64,000 bases of DNA, taken from contig DAINRQ010000017.1 in assembly GCA_036741775.1 (NCBI GenBank), positions 1 through 64,000 on the forward strand, in the 5' to 3' direction. The DNA is from JAJKIV01 sp036741775 (lineage in GTDB: Bacteria; Gemmatimonadota; Gemmatimonadetes; Gemmatimonadales; Gemmatimonadaceae). Positions 35,838 to 45,072 of the stretch are shown in pieces (within the stretch, counting starts at the first letter, position 1; each line of letters starts with the position of its first letter). The notes under the pieces were generated by a model. It did no database searches. It saw nothing but the letters and a program-made list of their open reading frames with translations, and was not told the origin of the DNA. Made by a program: the position numbers and the translations under genes.

Positions 35838-37034
35838 TCAGAAGTTGACCTGGGCCTGTAGTCTGAGAAACCTGCCGCGCTGTCGGTTGTCCGGGTCCTC
35901 GCTGTCACGGTAATGCCGGTCTGCGATCGCGTACGCCGCGGTCAGCTCCAGAGCCGGTTCGATCGTCCACTCGATGCCAGGCTCGTACTCGCGGACGACG
36001 GAACTGCGCGCGTCGCGTTCCGTCTTGAAAGCGCCGGTGAAGTATTGCGCCCTCGCGTAGGCGGTGAGTCGTGACTCGCCTCGCCCATCGATCGCGTACG
36101 AGATCATCGCGTAACCGCCACGCTGCGGGCCTTCGATGATGGCATTCTCGCTCGCCTCATACCGTGGCCCACGGCCGACCATCCATTCGGCCTCGAGGCC
36201 CAGCGGCTGCGGGTAGATCACGAGCGACGCGCTCCCGCGATGATCGTCGATGTCGGCGTCACCCTCGACGCCGGACGTTCGCTGCGCGTCGGTGACCGTA
36301 TACGTTCCCGCGTACGCCGCGACACCGAGTTCCAGGAACTGCGTTCCACCGACAAGGAATGGGTACGTCACTCGGGCAACGGCGTGTGGCGCGTCGTTGG
36401 CTTCCGCGCGGTTTCCGCCCTGCCCGTTATAGATGCCGACGGCCACCACGCCATAGTCGCCAGTTCCCTTGAACCGGTTTGTCGCGAGACGGCGGAATCG
36501 CTCGCGCGCCGTCGGCGGCGTCCAGAACACGAAGAGCCCCAAGTCCTGCTCGCCGGGGGCCAGGCTTTCGATCGCGTCCGCGCGATCGAGGGGGCCGCGA
36601 CGACTGCTCGACTGCAACGCCTCGAACCCGACTGGCACTTCACTTTGGCCGATTCGTGCCCGCAGCGTCCTTGCGCGATCGAGAACGATGTCCGCGTAGT
36701 AGTGCCGCAGGGCGAGCGTGTTCTCCCGCCCTCCGACTTCAGTCGAGAAGTCAGGCTGGATGGCCACCGAGACACGGTCGCTGATCTCACCCGTGATCGC
36801 GAGGCGCGCGCGGCGGAGGAGAAAGCCGCCACGCGCGCCGATCGAGCGATCGCACGTGGAGCACGCGAGCTTTTCGTTCGTCTCGAAGAGGCGATTGTAG
36901 CGGAGCTGGGCATAGCCGCGGAACGTCAGCCGATCATACCAGTGGCGTGCGGTCGAGTCTTGTCCGGAGAGCGGCGTCGTAACGCAGGCGATGAGAACGG
37001 CGCCCAGGGCACACCGTGCGGCGATAACACGCAT
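35838..37034 (-). CDS. Outer-membrane porin, phosphate-selective O/P type
   Basis: The 398-residue protein has a signal peptide (MRVIAARCALGAVLIACVTTPLSGQ), then alternating beta strands with aromatic girdles typical of a 16- or 18-strand porin: FRGYAQLRYNRLF, GFLLRRARLAITGEISDRVSVAIQPDF, ARIGQSEVPVGFEALQSS and YGVVAVGIYNGQG. The last residue is Phe after a strand (FLRLQAQVNF), the outer-membrane assembly signal. OprO/P-type proteins pass anions such as phosphate or polyphosphate. Substrate selectivity is inferred from family only. Divergent from xdhC. Confidence 0.9.
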   Translation of the reverse strand: MRVIAARCALGAVLIACVTTPLSGQDSTARHWYDRLTFRGYAQLRYNRLFETNEKLACSTCDRSIGARGGFLLRRARLAITGEISDRVSVAIQPDFSTEVGGRENTLALRHYYADIVLDRARTLRARIGQSEVPVGFEALQSSSRRGPLDRADAIESLAPGEQDLGLFVFWTPPTARERFRRLATNRFKGTGDYGVVAVGIYNGQGGNRAEANDAPHAVARVTYPFLVGGTQFLELGVAAYAGTYTVTDAQRTSGVEGDADIDDHRGSASLVIYPQPLGLEAEWMVGRGPRYEASENAIIEGPQRGGYAMISYAIDGRGESRLTAYARAQYFTGAFKTERDARSSVVREYEPGIEWTIEPALELTAAYAIADRHYRDSEDPDNRQRGRFLRLQAQVNF

Positions 37035-37266
37035 CGAATGAGGATGAGTTGTCGAGGAAGGACGAGCTCGGCGCCGATCACTGGTGCGTTTGGATCGCGG
37101 TATCGAGCGACGCGGAGTCTATGCGTGGAAGGGCAGGGCGCAATAGCACGAGCGGGCGTTGCACGAAACGCCGCCTGGCTTGTTCGGGTGCGACCCGGGG
37201 TCGATATTCCGACCTTCGACAGGCGGCCAGGCGAGGACGACTCCGCCTCAGGATGGTGCACTCCCG

Positions 37267-38346
37267 ATGACTCTCACCTCTGATCGGATCGCCGAGCTCC
37301 GCGCCAACGAGCGTCGGGCTGCTGTCGCGACGCTCGTCGCCACGAGCGGTGGGGCCATTCGACGGCTTGGCGAGACGATGTGGGTGGACGAGCACGGGGC
37401 CATCGTTGGATCGGTGACGATCGGCGGGTGCGTCGACGGCCGCGTCGTCGAACTCGCCGAGGCAGTGTTGCGTTCGGGGACGTCTCGACGCGTGTCCCTG
37501 CCTCTGGGCGACGAGGATGCCTGGGCATTCGGCATGACGTGCGCGGGTACCGTTGACGTGCTCGTGGAGCCCGTCGCGCCGATGGACGCGACCGACCCCG
37601 TGGCCGCCGCGGCTGCGGCCGTCGCCAGCGCGGTGCACGGTGGGCGATCGGCGGTCGAGATGATCGCCCTCGACGGGCGCCCGGCACGCCTCGTCGTCGT
37701 CGAGAACGGCATTCGCCACGGGTCGTTAGGTGACCCAGCGCTCGATGAGGTCGCGGCGGCGCAGGCGGCGTCAGTACTCGACGCACGGACGTCCGGTGTA
37801 CTCACCGTCTCCGTGGGCGAACGCGCGACGGAACTGTTCGCCTACGTTCATGCGCCTGCGCCGTCGATCATCGTCGTGGGCGCCACGGACGTGGCCGTCG
37901 CACTCGTTCCCCTCGCGGCCACCCTCGGGTTCCACACGGTCGTGATCGACAGCCGTGAACGGTGGGCCACCGCCGAGCGGTTTCCCGCCGTCGATGAACT
38001 GCGCGTCGGCATGCCATCGGAAGCCATCGGCGATTTCCCGCTGACACCCGCGACGGCACTCGTGCTCGTCGGACACGATTTCAAGTACGACCTCCCGGTG
38101 CTGGAGGTGGCGCTGAAGAGTCGCGCCGGATACATCGGGGTTCTGGGGAGCCGGCGACGAGCCGCTGTCCTCCGTGAATGCCTCCTGGGTATGGGCCGCA
38201 CGCCGGAGGACATCGCTCGCGTCCGCATCCCTGTTGGCCTCGACATCGGCGCGAGGACGCCGCAGGAGATCGCGTTGAGCGTGCTCGCCGAGATCGTGGC
38301 GGCGCGCTCCGACGGCCGCCGCGCTCGGGCGAATGGAGATGGGTGA
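37267..38346 (+). CDS. xdhC: XdhC/CoxI-family molybdenum-enzyme maturation protein
   Basis: ATG 37267 gives 359 residues. The N-terminal XdhC/CoxI domain has LVATSGGAIRRLGETMWV and GSVTIGGCVDGRVVELAE (Cys in GGCVDG). The C-terminal Rossmann-like XdhC_C domain has IIVVGATDVAVALVPLAATLGFHTVVIDSR and VLVGHDFKYDLPVLEVAL...YIGVLGSRRR. XdhC binds Moco and assists sulfuration and insertion into xanthine dehydrogenase-type hydroxylases. First gene of a four-gene maturation cluster; no hydroxylase subunit lies in the window. In-frame upstream starts (37159) precede non-conserved sequence. Confidence 0.9.
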   Translation: MTLTSDRIAELRANERRAAVATLVATSGGAIRRLGETMWVDEHGAIVGSVTIGGCVDGRVVELAEAVLRSGTSRRVSLPLGDEDAWAFGMTCAGTVDVLVEPVAPMDATDPVAAAAAAVASAVHGGRSAVEMIALDGRPARLVVVENGIRHGSLGDPALDEVAAAQAASVLDARTSGVLTVSVGERATELFAYVHAPAPSIIVVGATDVAVALVPLAATLGFHTVVIDSRERWATAERFPAVDELRVGMPSEAIGDFPLTPATALVLVGHDFKYDLPVLEVALKSRAGYIGVLGSRRRAAVLRECLLGMGRTPEDIARVRIPVGLDIGARTPQEIALSVLAEIVAARSDGRRARANGDG

Positions 38347-39385
38347 CGTGCACGCACTCCGCGTGACGCGTGGTTCTGCGCGCCCAGAGGACCTGGTCGG
38401 TCACGTGCTGTGTCACGAGCTGCGGACCGCCGATGGGCAGATCGCTCTCGCGAAGGGACGTGTGCTGGGCAGGGAGGACGCCGCCCTCGCGCTTTCGCTG
38501 CCGTGGACGGAGGCGCACGTCCTCGCGCTCGACGCAGGCGACGTTCACGAGGACGACGCCGGCACACGCGTTGCGCGCGCGGCCGCCGGCGATGGCATCG
38601 ACGTGCGCGACGTGTCGGGTGGACACTGGCCGCTGGTCGCGTCTCATCGCGGACTCCTCGAGATCGACACATCGGTGCTCGAGCGCGTCAACGCGCTCGA
38701 CGGACCTTGCGTGTACACGCTGCTCGACGGGCAGGTCGTGGAGCGCGGTGAGATCGTCGCGCGTGCCAAGATCATCCCGTTCGCGGTGCCCGAACAGGTC
38801 GTGGCCGATGTCGAAGCGATGGCGCGGCCCAACGGTATCGTCCGCGTGCGCCCGTTTGCGCCGCAGCGAGTCGGGTCCGTCGTTCATGCGCAGATGGGCG
38901 AGCGCGCCGTGACGCGCTTCCGCAACGCGGTGACCGAGAAGCTCGCCTGGTTCGGGTCGTCGTTATGCGCGCTCGAACTCACGGCGTCATCTGCTGACGC
39001 CATCATCGCCGCGCTCACGCGAGCCCGCGACGCGGGCTCGGTCGTCCTGCTCGTTGCGGGGACGAAGGCGATGGACGTCCTCGACCCCACGTTCACGGCA
39101 CTCGAGCGCATCGGTGCCCGCATCATCCGTCAGGGCGTCCCTGCCCATCCGGGCAGCCTCCTTTGGCTGGCGGACTGGGACGGTATCCTGATCGTCGGCA
39201 TGCCGACGTGCGGCTTGTTCGCGCAGGCGACAGTCTTCGACCTCGTGATCAGTCGCGTGTTGGCAGGTACCTGCGTTGATCCCCTGAACCTTGCCCGCCT
39301 TGGTCATGGCGGGTTTCTCACACGCGCCATGGCGTTCCGACTTCCCGCATACCGGGCGACCGCTGAGCGCGGCGCCGTGGAATAG
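38333..39385 (+). CDS. Molybdopterin-binding (MoeA/MogA-like) protein
   Basis: This 350-residue protein is weakly MoeA-like. An N-terminal region reads HELRTADGQIALAKGRVLGREDAALAL and VLALDAGDVHEDDAGTRVARAAAG. A C-terminal MoCF-like domain carries VVLLVAGTKAMDVLDPTFTALERIGARI, PAHPGSLLWLADWDGILIVGMPTCGLF (the G-x-P-G-S and I-x-G-M-P pattern of molybdopterin binding) and a late TRAMAF. COG0303-like proteins of this length sit beside xdhC/mocA and are thought to handle Moco or molybdate. Its start overlaps the xdhC end; ATG 38333 or 38339 are both possible. Confidence 0.78.
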   Translation: MEMGDVHALRVTRGSARPEDLVGHVLCHELRTADGQIALAKGRVLGREDAALALSLPWTEAHVLALDAGDVHEDDAGTRVARAAAGDGIDVRDVSGGHWPLVASHRGLLEIDTSVLERVNALDGPCVYTLLDGQVVERGEIVARAKIIPFAVPEQVVADVEAMARPNGIVRVRPFAPQRVGSVVHAQMGERAVTRFRNAVTEKLAWFGSSLCALELTASSADAIIAALTRARDAGSVVLLVAGTKAMDVLDPTFTALERIGARIIRQGVPAHPGSLLWLADWDGILIVGMPTCGLFAQATVFDLVISRVLAGTCVDPLNLARLGHGGFLTRAMAFRLPAYRATAERGAVE

Positions 39386-39387
39386 CC

Positions 39388-39768
39388 GTGGCCGGACCCT
39401 ATAGCCCGACGATGCTCGACCACGTGAAGCGGCCGAGGAACCGTGGCGCGCTGCCGTCACCGACGGTGTCGCAGGAAGGCACGAACCCGCTGTGCGGCGA
39501 TCGGGTCCGCATCGAGCTCACACTCGAGGGGGATGTGGTGACGGCAGCGCGGTTCACGGCGAATGCGTGCGCCATCTGCATCGCCTCCTCCTCGATGCTC
39601 ACGGAGCTGATTCGGGGGGCACCTCTGGAGGACGTCGAAACCTTCACGGTGCCGGAGCTCATCGCGCAGCTCAAGTCGGAGATCCCGGCGTCGCGAATGG
39701 CGTGCGTGCGGCTGCCGCTCACGGTACTGCACACGGGGCTGCTGCGGTACACCCGCGCTGGGCGTTAG
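39388..39768 (+). CDS. IscU/SufU-like Fe-S cluster scaffold in the Mo-cofactor cluster
   Basis: The 126-residue protein carries three Cys in the scaffold arrangement: NPLCGD, CAICIASSSM and RMACVRLPLTVL. The Asp after the first Cys and the Ser-rich segment after the second match IscU/NifU-N/SufU. It starts at GTG 39388, two bases after the preceding stop, and its own stop TAG lies inside a CGTTAGGC octamer. Placed between molybdopterin-binding and MocA genes, it is probably dedicated to the [2Fe-2S] clusters of a Mo hydroxylase rather than to general Fe-S assembly (inference). No partner cysteine desulfurase is in the window. Confidence 0.85.
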   Translation: MAGPYSPTMLDHVKRPRNRGALPSPTVSQEGTNPLCGDRVRIELTLEGDVVTAARFTANACAICIASSSMLTELIRGAPLEDVETFTVPELIAQLKSEIPASRMACVRLPLTVLHTGLLRYTRAGR

Positions 39769-39777
39769 GCTGCGGGC

Positions 39778-40389
39778 ATGGCCGTGTCGGCCGTTGTGCT
39801 CGCGGCAGGGTTGTCGAGTCGGTTCGTCGATGCCGGCCGGCACAAGCTGGTCGCCCTGGTCGACGGTACGCCCGTCGTTCGCTTGTCGGTGAGCGCGGCG
39901 CTCGATGCACGCATCGGTGACGTCGTCGTCGTTACCGGTGCCGGGGCGCCGGGCGTCGAGCAGGCGCTTACCGGACTCGACGTACGCCTCGTCCACGAGC
40001 CCGCGTTCGCCGACGGTATGGCGACGTCCCTGCGTCGCGGGATCGGCGCGGCCGCGCCGGGTACCGAAGCGGTCGTGGTCGCCCTCGGAGATCAGCCTTT
40101 CGTGCGGCCCGAGGCATACCAGCGGCTCGTGCGAACGTGGCGTGACACGGCAGCGTCCATCGTCGTTCCGCGCTATGCGGACCATCCGGGCCCGTCACAT
40201 CCGATTCTGCTGTCGGCCGTCGTGTTCGATGAGCTCCTCGCGCTACGAGGCGACAGGGGTGCGCGGCAGGTGATTGCGCGTGATCCCAGTCGCGTCGCCA
40301 TAGCTCCGCTCGCGTGGGGCGCCCCGATGGATGTCGACACGCTCGCGGATCTCGCGCGCCTCGAGGATGAACGAAGGCCCCGCGACTGA
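39778..40389 (+). CDS. mocA: Molybdenum cofactor cytidylyltransferase (MocA-like NTP transferase)
   Basis: The 203-residue protein has the nucleotidyltransferase P-loop-like LAAGLSSRFVDAGRHKLVALVDG (AAGxSSRxG...K pattern), then VVTGAGAPGVEQAL, EPAFADGMATSLRRGIGAA, VALGDQPFVRPE (metal-binding DQP) and YADHPGPSHPILLS. MocA makes MCD, the cofactor of xanthine dehydrogenase-type and CO dehydrogenase-type enzymes, from Mo-MPT and CTP. It fits its location after xdhC. A glucose/NTP transferase with another role cannot be excluded. Its stop lies in the loop of a terminator-like hairpin. Confidence 0.88.
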   Translation: MAVSAVVLAAGLSSRFVDAGRHKLVALVDGTPVVRLSVSAALDARIGDVVVVTGAGAPGVEQALTGLDVRLVHEPAFADGMATSLRRGIGAAAPGTEAVVVALGDQPFVRPEAYQRLVRTWRDTAASIVVPRYADHPGPSHPILLSAVVFDELLALRGDRGARQVIARDPSRVAIAPLAWGAPMDVDTLADLARLEDERRPRD

Positions 40390-40405
40390 CGCCACGGGGC
40401 CTTCG
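40372..40405. terminator. terminator-like hairpin, 11-bp perfect stem
   Basis: CGAAGGCCCCG (40372-40382) pairs exactly with 40395-40405 around a 12-base loop that contains the mocA stop codon. It lies between convergent mocA and the secreted propeller-like gene. No T tract on either side, so it may act with Rho. Confidence 0.6.
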
Positions 40406-40427
40406 CGCGCTGCTCGAGAGCAACCCG

Positions 40428-42212
40428 TTACGGACGCGGTGCCAGCTGTACCATCCATACGCCGCTGTTCCGGTCGGCGACGAGTACCATGCCGCCGAGC
40501 GGGTGAACCGCGATCACGTTAGGCAGCGTGGTCCCGTCTACGGCCCCCAATCGCGCGATTTCGCGTCCCTGGTGATAGAGGTTCCCCTTGAGATCAGCGG
40601 ATATGTCGACCACTCGCAGGCCGCCGGTTTGCGCCGCGACGTACAGTCGCTCGTTCTCGACCCAGAGATCCTGAACGCCGGCCTCGGGCACCTCGTATCG
40701 CGCGACTTCCTCCGGGTGCGCCGGGTCGGAGAAGTCAATGATTCGCGCGAAACCCGGCTGCGCGAGCACGCCCGATGGTACACCGCGCGCGGCGTCTGCC
40801 GAGCCGAGGTCTTCGCTCGTGACAACGTACCATTTGCCGGTGCGGCTCCGATAACCGTATGCCGCATGCGTCGACGCGAACGGCGCGCGGAAGGTGCCCA
40901 CTCGCACGGGCTTCGCGGGTGACCCACCGAACTTGCCGCTCCCCACGTCGACGAGCGCGACGCCGTTCCGCCCGAGCGCCACATACGCGATGCCGTCGGA
41001 CACGGATACGTCCGTCGCGACGTCGGTCGTGGTGCCACCCGCGCCGAGATCGACCGAGCCCACGCGGCGGGGACGCGCCGGGTCCTCCACGCTGACCACA
41101 TCGAGGCGTCGCGCATCGCTCGCGACATACACGTGACGCTTGTACAGTGCGACGCCTGACGCGGCCCCGATGCCTTCGTCGAACGTCGCGAGTCGCTTGA
41201 GCGTCCGCGGGTCGGACGCATCGAACATGGCGAGCGATGATCGCCCGTTGGCAACCTCGCGCACCGCCACTCCGAGTCCGGTCTCATCCACCACGCAGTC
41301 GGTGACCGACTTGCCATCGACGCTCGCCGTATCGATCGCCCTGAGCGTCGCGTCGCCCACCTCGAACGTCACGAGTTGTCCGCGACTTCCGCCCGTACAC
41401 GCCAACGCGTAATGGCGACCGTCCCGGCCGCGCCATCCGTAAACGTCGGCGGTCGGAGCGCCAAGCGCGGCCTTCGCCACGAGCCGCGCAGACTCCCCGA
41501 CTTCACGATTCGACACCCGGACCGTGCGATGGGCGACGAGTCCCGGGGCCACGGCGATGATCTGATAGTCGCCTGCGTTCTGCGCCACGAACCTACCCTT
41601 CTGGTCCAGCGCGGCTGGCGCCATCTGCCCCACAGCGCTGTCCTCCACCGCGGCCGTGAACGTGTAGAGGAACGGCACGTTCGAGACTCGGAGCCCATTG
41701 GCGTCGAACGCGGTGGCAGAGACCTCGACGACGTCGCCGGTCCTCGCCTGGTCCGCGGTGATGCTCAACGTGAGCGATTTCACCGGGTTCGGTTCGACCG
41801 TGTACTTCCGCTCGGCGGCCAATCCGCCCGCGACGGCTCGCACGGTAATCGATCCAGGGCGTGCCGCGGTCAGCACCCCGAACTGGTTGACCGAGGCGAT
41901 ATTCGGGTTCGAGCTGGTCCACTTGACTGCGACGTCGCGGCGCTCGGCGCCAGCGGCATCGCGTACACGTGCGGTGTGCGGCACAGTTGCGCCGACGAGC
42001 ACGCGTCGCGCTCCGCCTTCGATCGAAATCGATGCCGGGGCTCCACCGGACGCCGCGGATCTCCGCGGGATCGCGCTGGCATACGAGCGGTTCGAAGCCT
42101 CGTGCAGCCGCGCGGCTTCCCCGTTTTGTGCGCCGAGCAGGGCGGGCACCGCGGATACAGCAGCGACGGCGGCACGCGCGACGCGCCGAGCCGTTTCGAC
42201 AGATCTCGTCAT
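40428..42212 (-). CDS. Secreted protein with Big2-type domain and LVIVD-like propeller repeats
   Basis: ATG 42212 gives 594 residues with a signal peptide (MTRSVETARRVARAAVAAVS... ALLGAQ). An immunoglobulin-like Big2 stretch follows (VKWTSSNPNIASVNQFGVLTA, RPGSITVRAVAGG). Repeated blade-like LVIVD units then run through the rest, e.g. SSLAMFDASDPRTLKRLATFDEG, RLDVVSVEDPARPRRVGSVDLG and FARIIDFSDPAHPEEVARYEVPE. These form a likely cell-surface beta-propeller whose binding partner is unknown. Upstream codons to 42491 are not supported as coding. Confidence 0.8.
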   Translation of the reverse strand: MTRSVETARRVARAAVAAVSAVPALLGAQNGEAARLHEASNRSYASAIPRRSAASGGAPASISIEGGARRVLVGATVPHTARVRDAAGAERRDVAVKWTSSNPNIASVNQFGVLTAARPGSITVRAVAGGLAAERKYTVEPNPVKSLTLSITADQARTGDVVEVSATAFDANGLRVSNVPFLYTFTAAVEDSAVGQMAPAALDQKGRFVAQNAGDYQIIAVAPGLVAHRTVRVSNREVGESARLVAKAALGAPTADVYGWRGRDGRHYALACTGGSRGQLVTFEVGDATLRAIDTASVDGKSVTDCVVDETGLGVAVREVANGRSSLAMFDASDPRTLKRLATFDEGIGAASGVALYKRHVYVASDARRLDVVSVEDPARPRRVGSVDLGAGGTTTDVATDVSVSDGIAYVALGRNGVALVDVGSGKFGGSPAKPVRVGTFRAPFASTHAAYGYRSRTGKWYVVTSEDLGSADAARGVPSGVLAQPGFARIIDFSDPAHPEEVARYEVPEAGVQDLWVENERLYVAAQTGGLRVVDISADLKGNLYHQGREIARLGAVDGTTLPNVIAVHPLGGMVLVADRNSGVWMVQLAPRP

Positions 42213-42647
42213 CCGAATTGCGCTCCTGAGGTCGAGGACTGGCACATCCGGTCTCGATGGTGATTGTCGCGAGTGGCGGCGCTGCTTCTGAAGGACCACC
42301 CGACCAGCGGCCGGCAACATCGATCGCGACGCATGCACGCGCAATTCACGAACTTGCGCGGTTGCGCTCGCTATGCAGTGTGCACGTCTGACGGCGCCGG
42401 GGCTGTATCGCGCACCACCCCGAATTCGAGCCCCGTATCGCGTTGACGCGCCGCGCTCCAGCATGTACCTCACTTGGGTGACCTCACACACGCAGCGTGA
42501 CGAGAGCTACGGGACCCGGGTGTTCGAGGCTGGCGACGTCTGCCGGCCCCCGGTGTGCTGGAACAGACGGCTCCGGCTGACCTCACGCCTCGAGCCGGCC
42601 CACATCCCAAGCCGCGCGAGCACGGCTGTTGCCACATCGCCAGCGCC
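42213..42647. other. 435-bp divergent intergenic region
   Basis: No gene is supported between the secreted propeller protein and otsA. The open frames here lack signal sequences or family motifs. It should contain two divergent promoters. I see no long palindrome. Confidence 0.4.
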
Positions 42648-44237
42648 ATGACGGACGTCACCAGGTACCTCGACGGCCGCACCCTGATTCTGCTTTCGAA
42701 CCGCGAGCCGTACGAGCACCTCGCCGGCTCCGAGGGCATTCACGTGCGCCAGCCGCCCGGCGGGCTCGTCTCAGCCCTCGACCCCACCATGCGCCGCACC
42801 AGTGGCACCTGGGTCGCCTGGGGGTCGGGAAGCGCGGACCGCGAAACCGCCGATGACACGGGGCGACTCGGGGTTCCGCCGTTCGAGCCGGCCTACACAC
42901 TTCGCCGCGTGTGGCTCACCGACGAGGACATTGAGGGCTATTACCTCGGATTCGCGAACACGGCCCTTTGGCCATTGTGCCATCTCCTGATCCAGCACTT
43001 CGAGTTTCACCGCGAGCACTGGGAGCGCTACCAGGCGGTGAACGAACGCTTTGCGGAAGCCGTGCACGAGGAGTCGCTCCGGGCGAGGGGCACCCCGCAG
43101 GTGTGGGTTCAGGACTACCACTTCGGCCTCGTCGCGGCGGAACTCCGGCGGCGTTCGCGGAACATCTTCATCCACCACTTCTGGCACATTCCGTTTCCGC
43201 CGCCCGACATCCTCCGGCTGCTCCCGACCGGCATTCCCGAAACGCTGTTGACCGGGCTGCTCGGCAATGATCTGATCGAGTTCCACACCGAGCGCTACGC
43301 CCGGAATTTCCTGGACTGCGTTCGTGCCTTCCTGCCCGACGCCGATGTGCGCGGCGAGTCGCTGCGCGTAGGCATCGACGGGCGACAGGTCGTGCTCGGT
43401 GTGTTTCCCATCAGCATCGACGTCGACCGGTTCGAGCAGCTTGCGTTGAGCGAGGAGAGCGACGCTCGCGCGACGGCACTCCGGCAGCGGTACGCGCGCG
43501 GCGGGCGCGCGCTCGGCATCAGCGTTGACCGGATCGACTACACGAAGGGCATCCCGGAACGACTTCGGGCGCTGGACCGGCTCTGGACCGAATCGCCGGA
43601 GCTTCGCGGGCGATTCACGATGATCGTTGTCGCGACGCCATCACGATCCGAGCTGCCGCCCTATCAGAACCTCGAGGCCGAGGTGCTTGCGGGGGTTCGC
43701 GACATCAATGAACGGTTCGGCACTCCTGACTGGGAACCGATCGTGCTGGTGCACGAGAACGTGCACATCGAGCTGCTCGCGGCGGTGTATCGCGCGGCGG
43801 ATCTGTGTCTCGTGTCATCGCTGCAGGACGGCATGAACCTGGTGGCAAAGGAGTTCGTCGCGAGCCAGGTGGATGAACACGGGGTGTTGGTGCTGAGCCG
43901 GTTCACGGGCGCTGCCGAAGAGATCGAGGAGGCGGTCCTCATCAACCCCTTCAACGTCGGGGGCTTTGCCGATGGAATTCGTACGGCACTCGAGATGGAG
44001 CCGGACGAGCGCCGCCGGCGAATGCGCGCGATGCGTAGCCAGCTGCACCGTTCCACCATCTTCGACTGGCTGCACGCCATCCTCGCCCGCTGTGCCGATC
44101 TGATGGACGGTCGTGAGGTCGACTGGGCGGATCGCGATCGGAACCCACTCGGAGGCGAGGCCGCGCCGCGAGCGACTGGCAACGGTCGGGTGCCGAACTC
44201 GACCCCGGCGCCGGAATTGGGTGAGGCACCGTCGTGA
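42648..44237 (+). CDS. otsA: Trehalose-6-phosphate synthase (GT20)
   Basis: ATG 42648 (529 residues) is chosen because MTDVTRYLDGRTLILLSNREPYEH is the family start; the earlier in-frame codons look random. GT20 motifs: LLSNREPYEH, QPPGGLVSALDPT, VWVQDYHFGLVAAELRR, FIHHFWHIPFPPPDILR, VDRIDYTKGIPERLRALDRL, VLVHENVHIELLAAVYRAADLC and SSLQDGMNLVAKEFVA. It joins UDP- or ADP-glucose to glucose 6-phosphate for trehalose, an osmoprotectant. A glucosylglycerol-phosphate synthase specificity cannot be ruled out from sequence alone. The stop overlaps otsB (GTGA at 44234-44237). Confidence 0.93.
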   Translation: MTDVTRYLDGRTLILLSNREPYEHLAGSEGIHVRQPPGGLVSALDPTMRRTSGTWVAWGSGSADRETADDTGRLGVPPFEPAYTLRRVWLTDEDIEGYYLGFANTALWPLCHLLIQHFEFHREHWERYQAVNERFAEAVHEESLRARGTPQVWVQDYHFGLVAAELRRRSRNIFIHHFWHIPFPPPDILRLLPTGIPETLLTGLLGNDLIEFHTERYARNFLDCVRAFLPDADVRGESLRVGIDGRQVVLGVFPISIDVDRFEQLALSEESDARATALRQRYARGGRALGISVDRIDYTKGIPERLRALDRLWTESPELRGRFTMIVVATPSRSELPPYQNLEAEVLAGVRDINERFGTPDWEPIVLVHENVHIELLAAVYRAADLCLVSSLQDGMNLVAKEFVASQVDEHGVLVLSRFTGAAEEIEEAVLINPFNVGGFADGIRTALEMEPDERRRRMRAMRSQLHRSTIFDWLHAILARCADLMDGREVDWADRDRNPLGGEAAPRATGNGRVPNSTPAPELGEAPS

Positions 44238-45055
44238 CGTCGTCACCCGCCAATAGCGGCGCGGAGGGCGCGACGGGGGCGCGCGCGATCCCGGGCGAAC
44301 GACTCGTCGGCCGGCCGACCGTGGTCATGCTCGACGTGGACGGTACGCTCGCGCCCATCGCGCCGCATCCATCACTCGCGTCCGTTCCGGTTGAAACGCG
44401 TCGCGTCGTTGCAGCGCTCGCTGCGCGACCCCAGGTCTCTGTGGCGTTGGTGTCGGGCCGCGCTGCCCACGACGCGAGGCGTCTCGTTGCCGTCGAGAAC
44501 GTGTGGACCATCGGCAATCACGGTGCTGAGGTCATGGATCCGCGCGGCGAGGTCGCGGTGAACGCGGCGATACAGTCGTACGGTCCGGCGATGGCTCGGG
44601 TGGCGCATGCGCTGGAGCCACTGCTCGCGCCGCTCCGCGGCGTTCATCTCGAGAACAAAGGGTGGTCGCTGAGCGTGCACTACCGCAGTGCCGACGAGGC
44701 AGTCGTGCCGCGTCTGCGCGCGGCCGTGGAAGGTGAGGTCGCGAAGGCCGGTCTCCGCATGACGTTAGGCAAGATGGTGTTCGAGGTGCGTCCCCCGGTG
44801 CGGATCGACAAGGGGACGGCGGTGTTCGAGCTGGCGCGCGAGCTCGGCGCGCTCAGTGACGATGCGGCGCTGCTGTTCGCCGGCGATGACGTCACGGACG
44901 AAGACGCGTTTCGTGTTCTGCGGGCGCGTGTCCCGCGGGCGGTGACGGTGCGGGTGGGTACGGGCGCGGCCACCGCCGCGGAGTTCACGGTCGGTTCGAC
45001 CGACGACGTCCGCGCTCTGCTCCTTCGCCTCGCCCGCCTGACGGGTGGTCCGTAG
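44234..45055 (+). CDS. otsB: Trehalose-6-phosphate phosphatase (HAD family)
   Basis: The 273-residue HAD phosphatase has the nucleophile motif MLDVDGTLAPI near residues 32-42, LVSGRAAHDARRL (motif II Ser), WTIGNHGAEV, LGKMVFEVRPPVRIDKG (motif III Lys) and LFAGDDVTDEDAFRVL (motif IV). It dephosphorylates trehalose 6-phosphate to trehalose. Fully coupled to otsA by overlap, so stoichiometry is likely controlled translationally. N-terminal 25 residues are Gly/Ala-rich and may be unstructured. A GTG start is used. Confidence 0.93.
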   Translation: MTSSPANSGAEGATGARAIPGERLVGRPTVVMLDVDGTLAPIAPHPSLASVPVETRRVVAALAARPQVSVALVSGRAAHDARRLVAVENVWTIGNHGAEVMDPRGEVAVNAAIQSYGPAMARVAHALEPLLAPLRGVHLENKGWSLSVHYRSADEAVVPRLRAAVEGEVAKAGLRMTLGKMVFEVRPPVRIDKGTAVFELARELGALSDDAALLFAGDDVTDEDAFRVLRARVPRAVTVRVGTGAATAAEFTVGSTDDVRALLLRLARLTGGP

Positions 45056-45072
45056 CGACCACGCCGTGGCAA

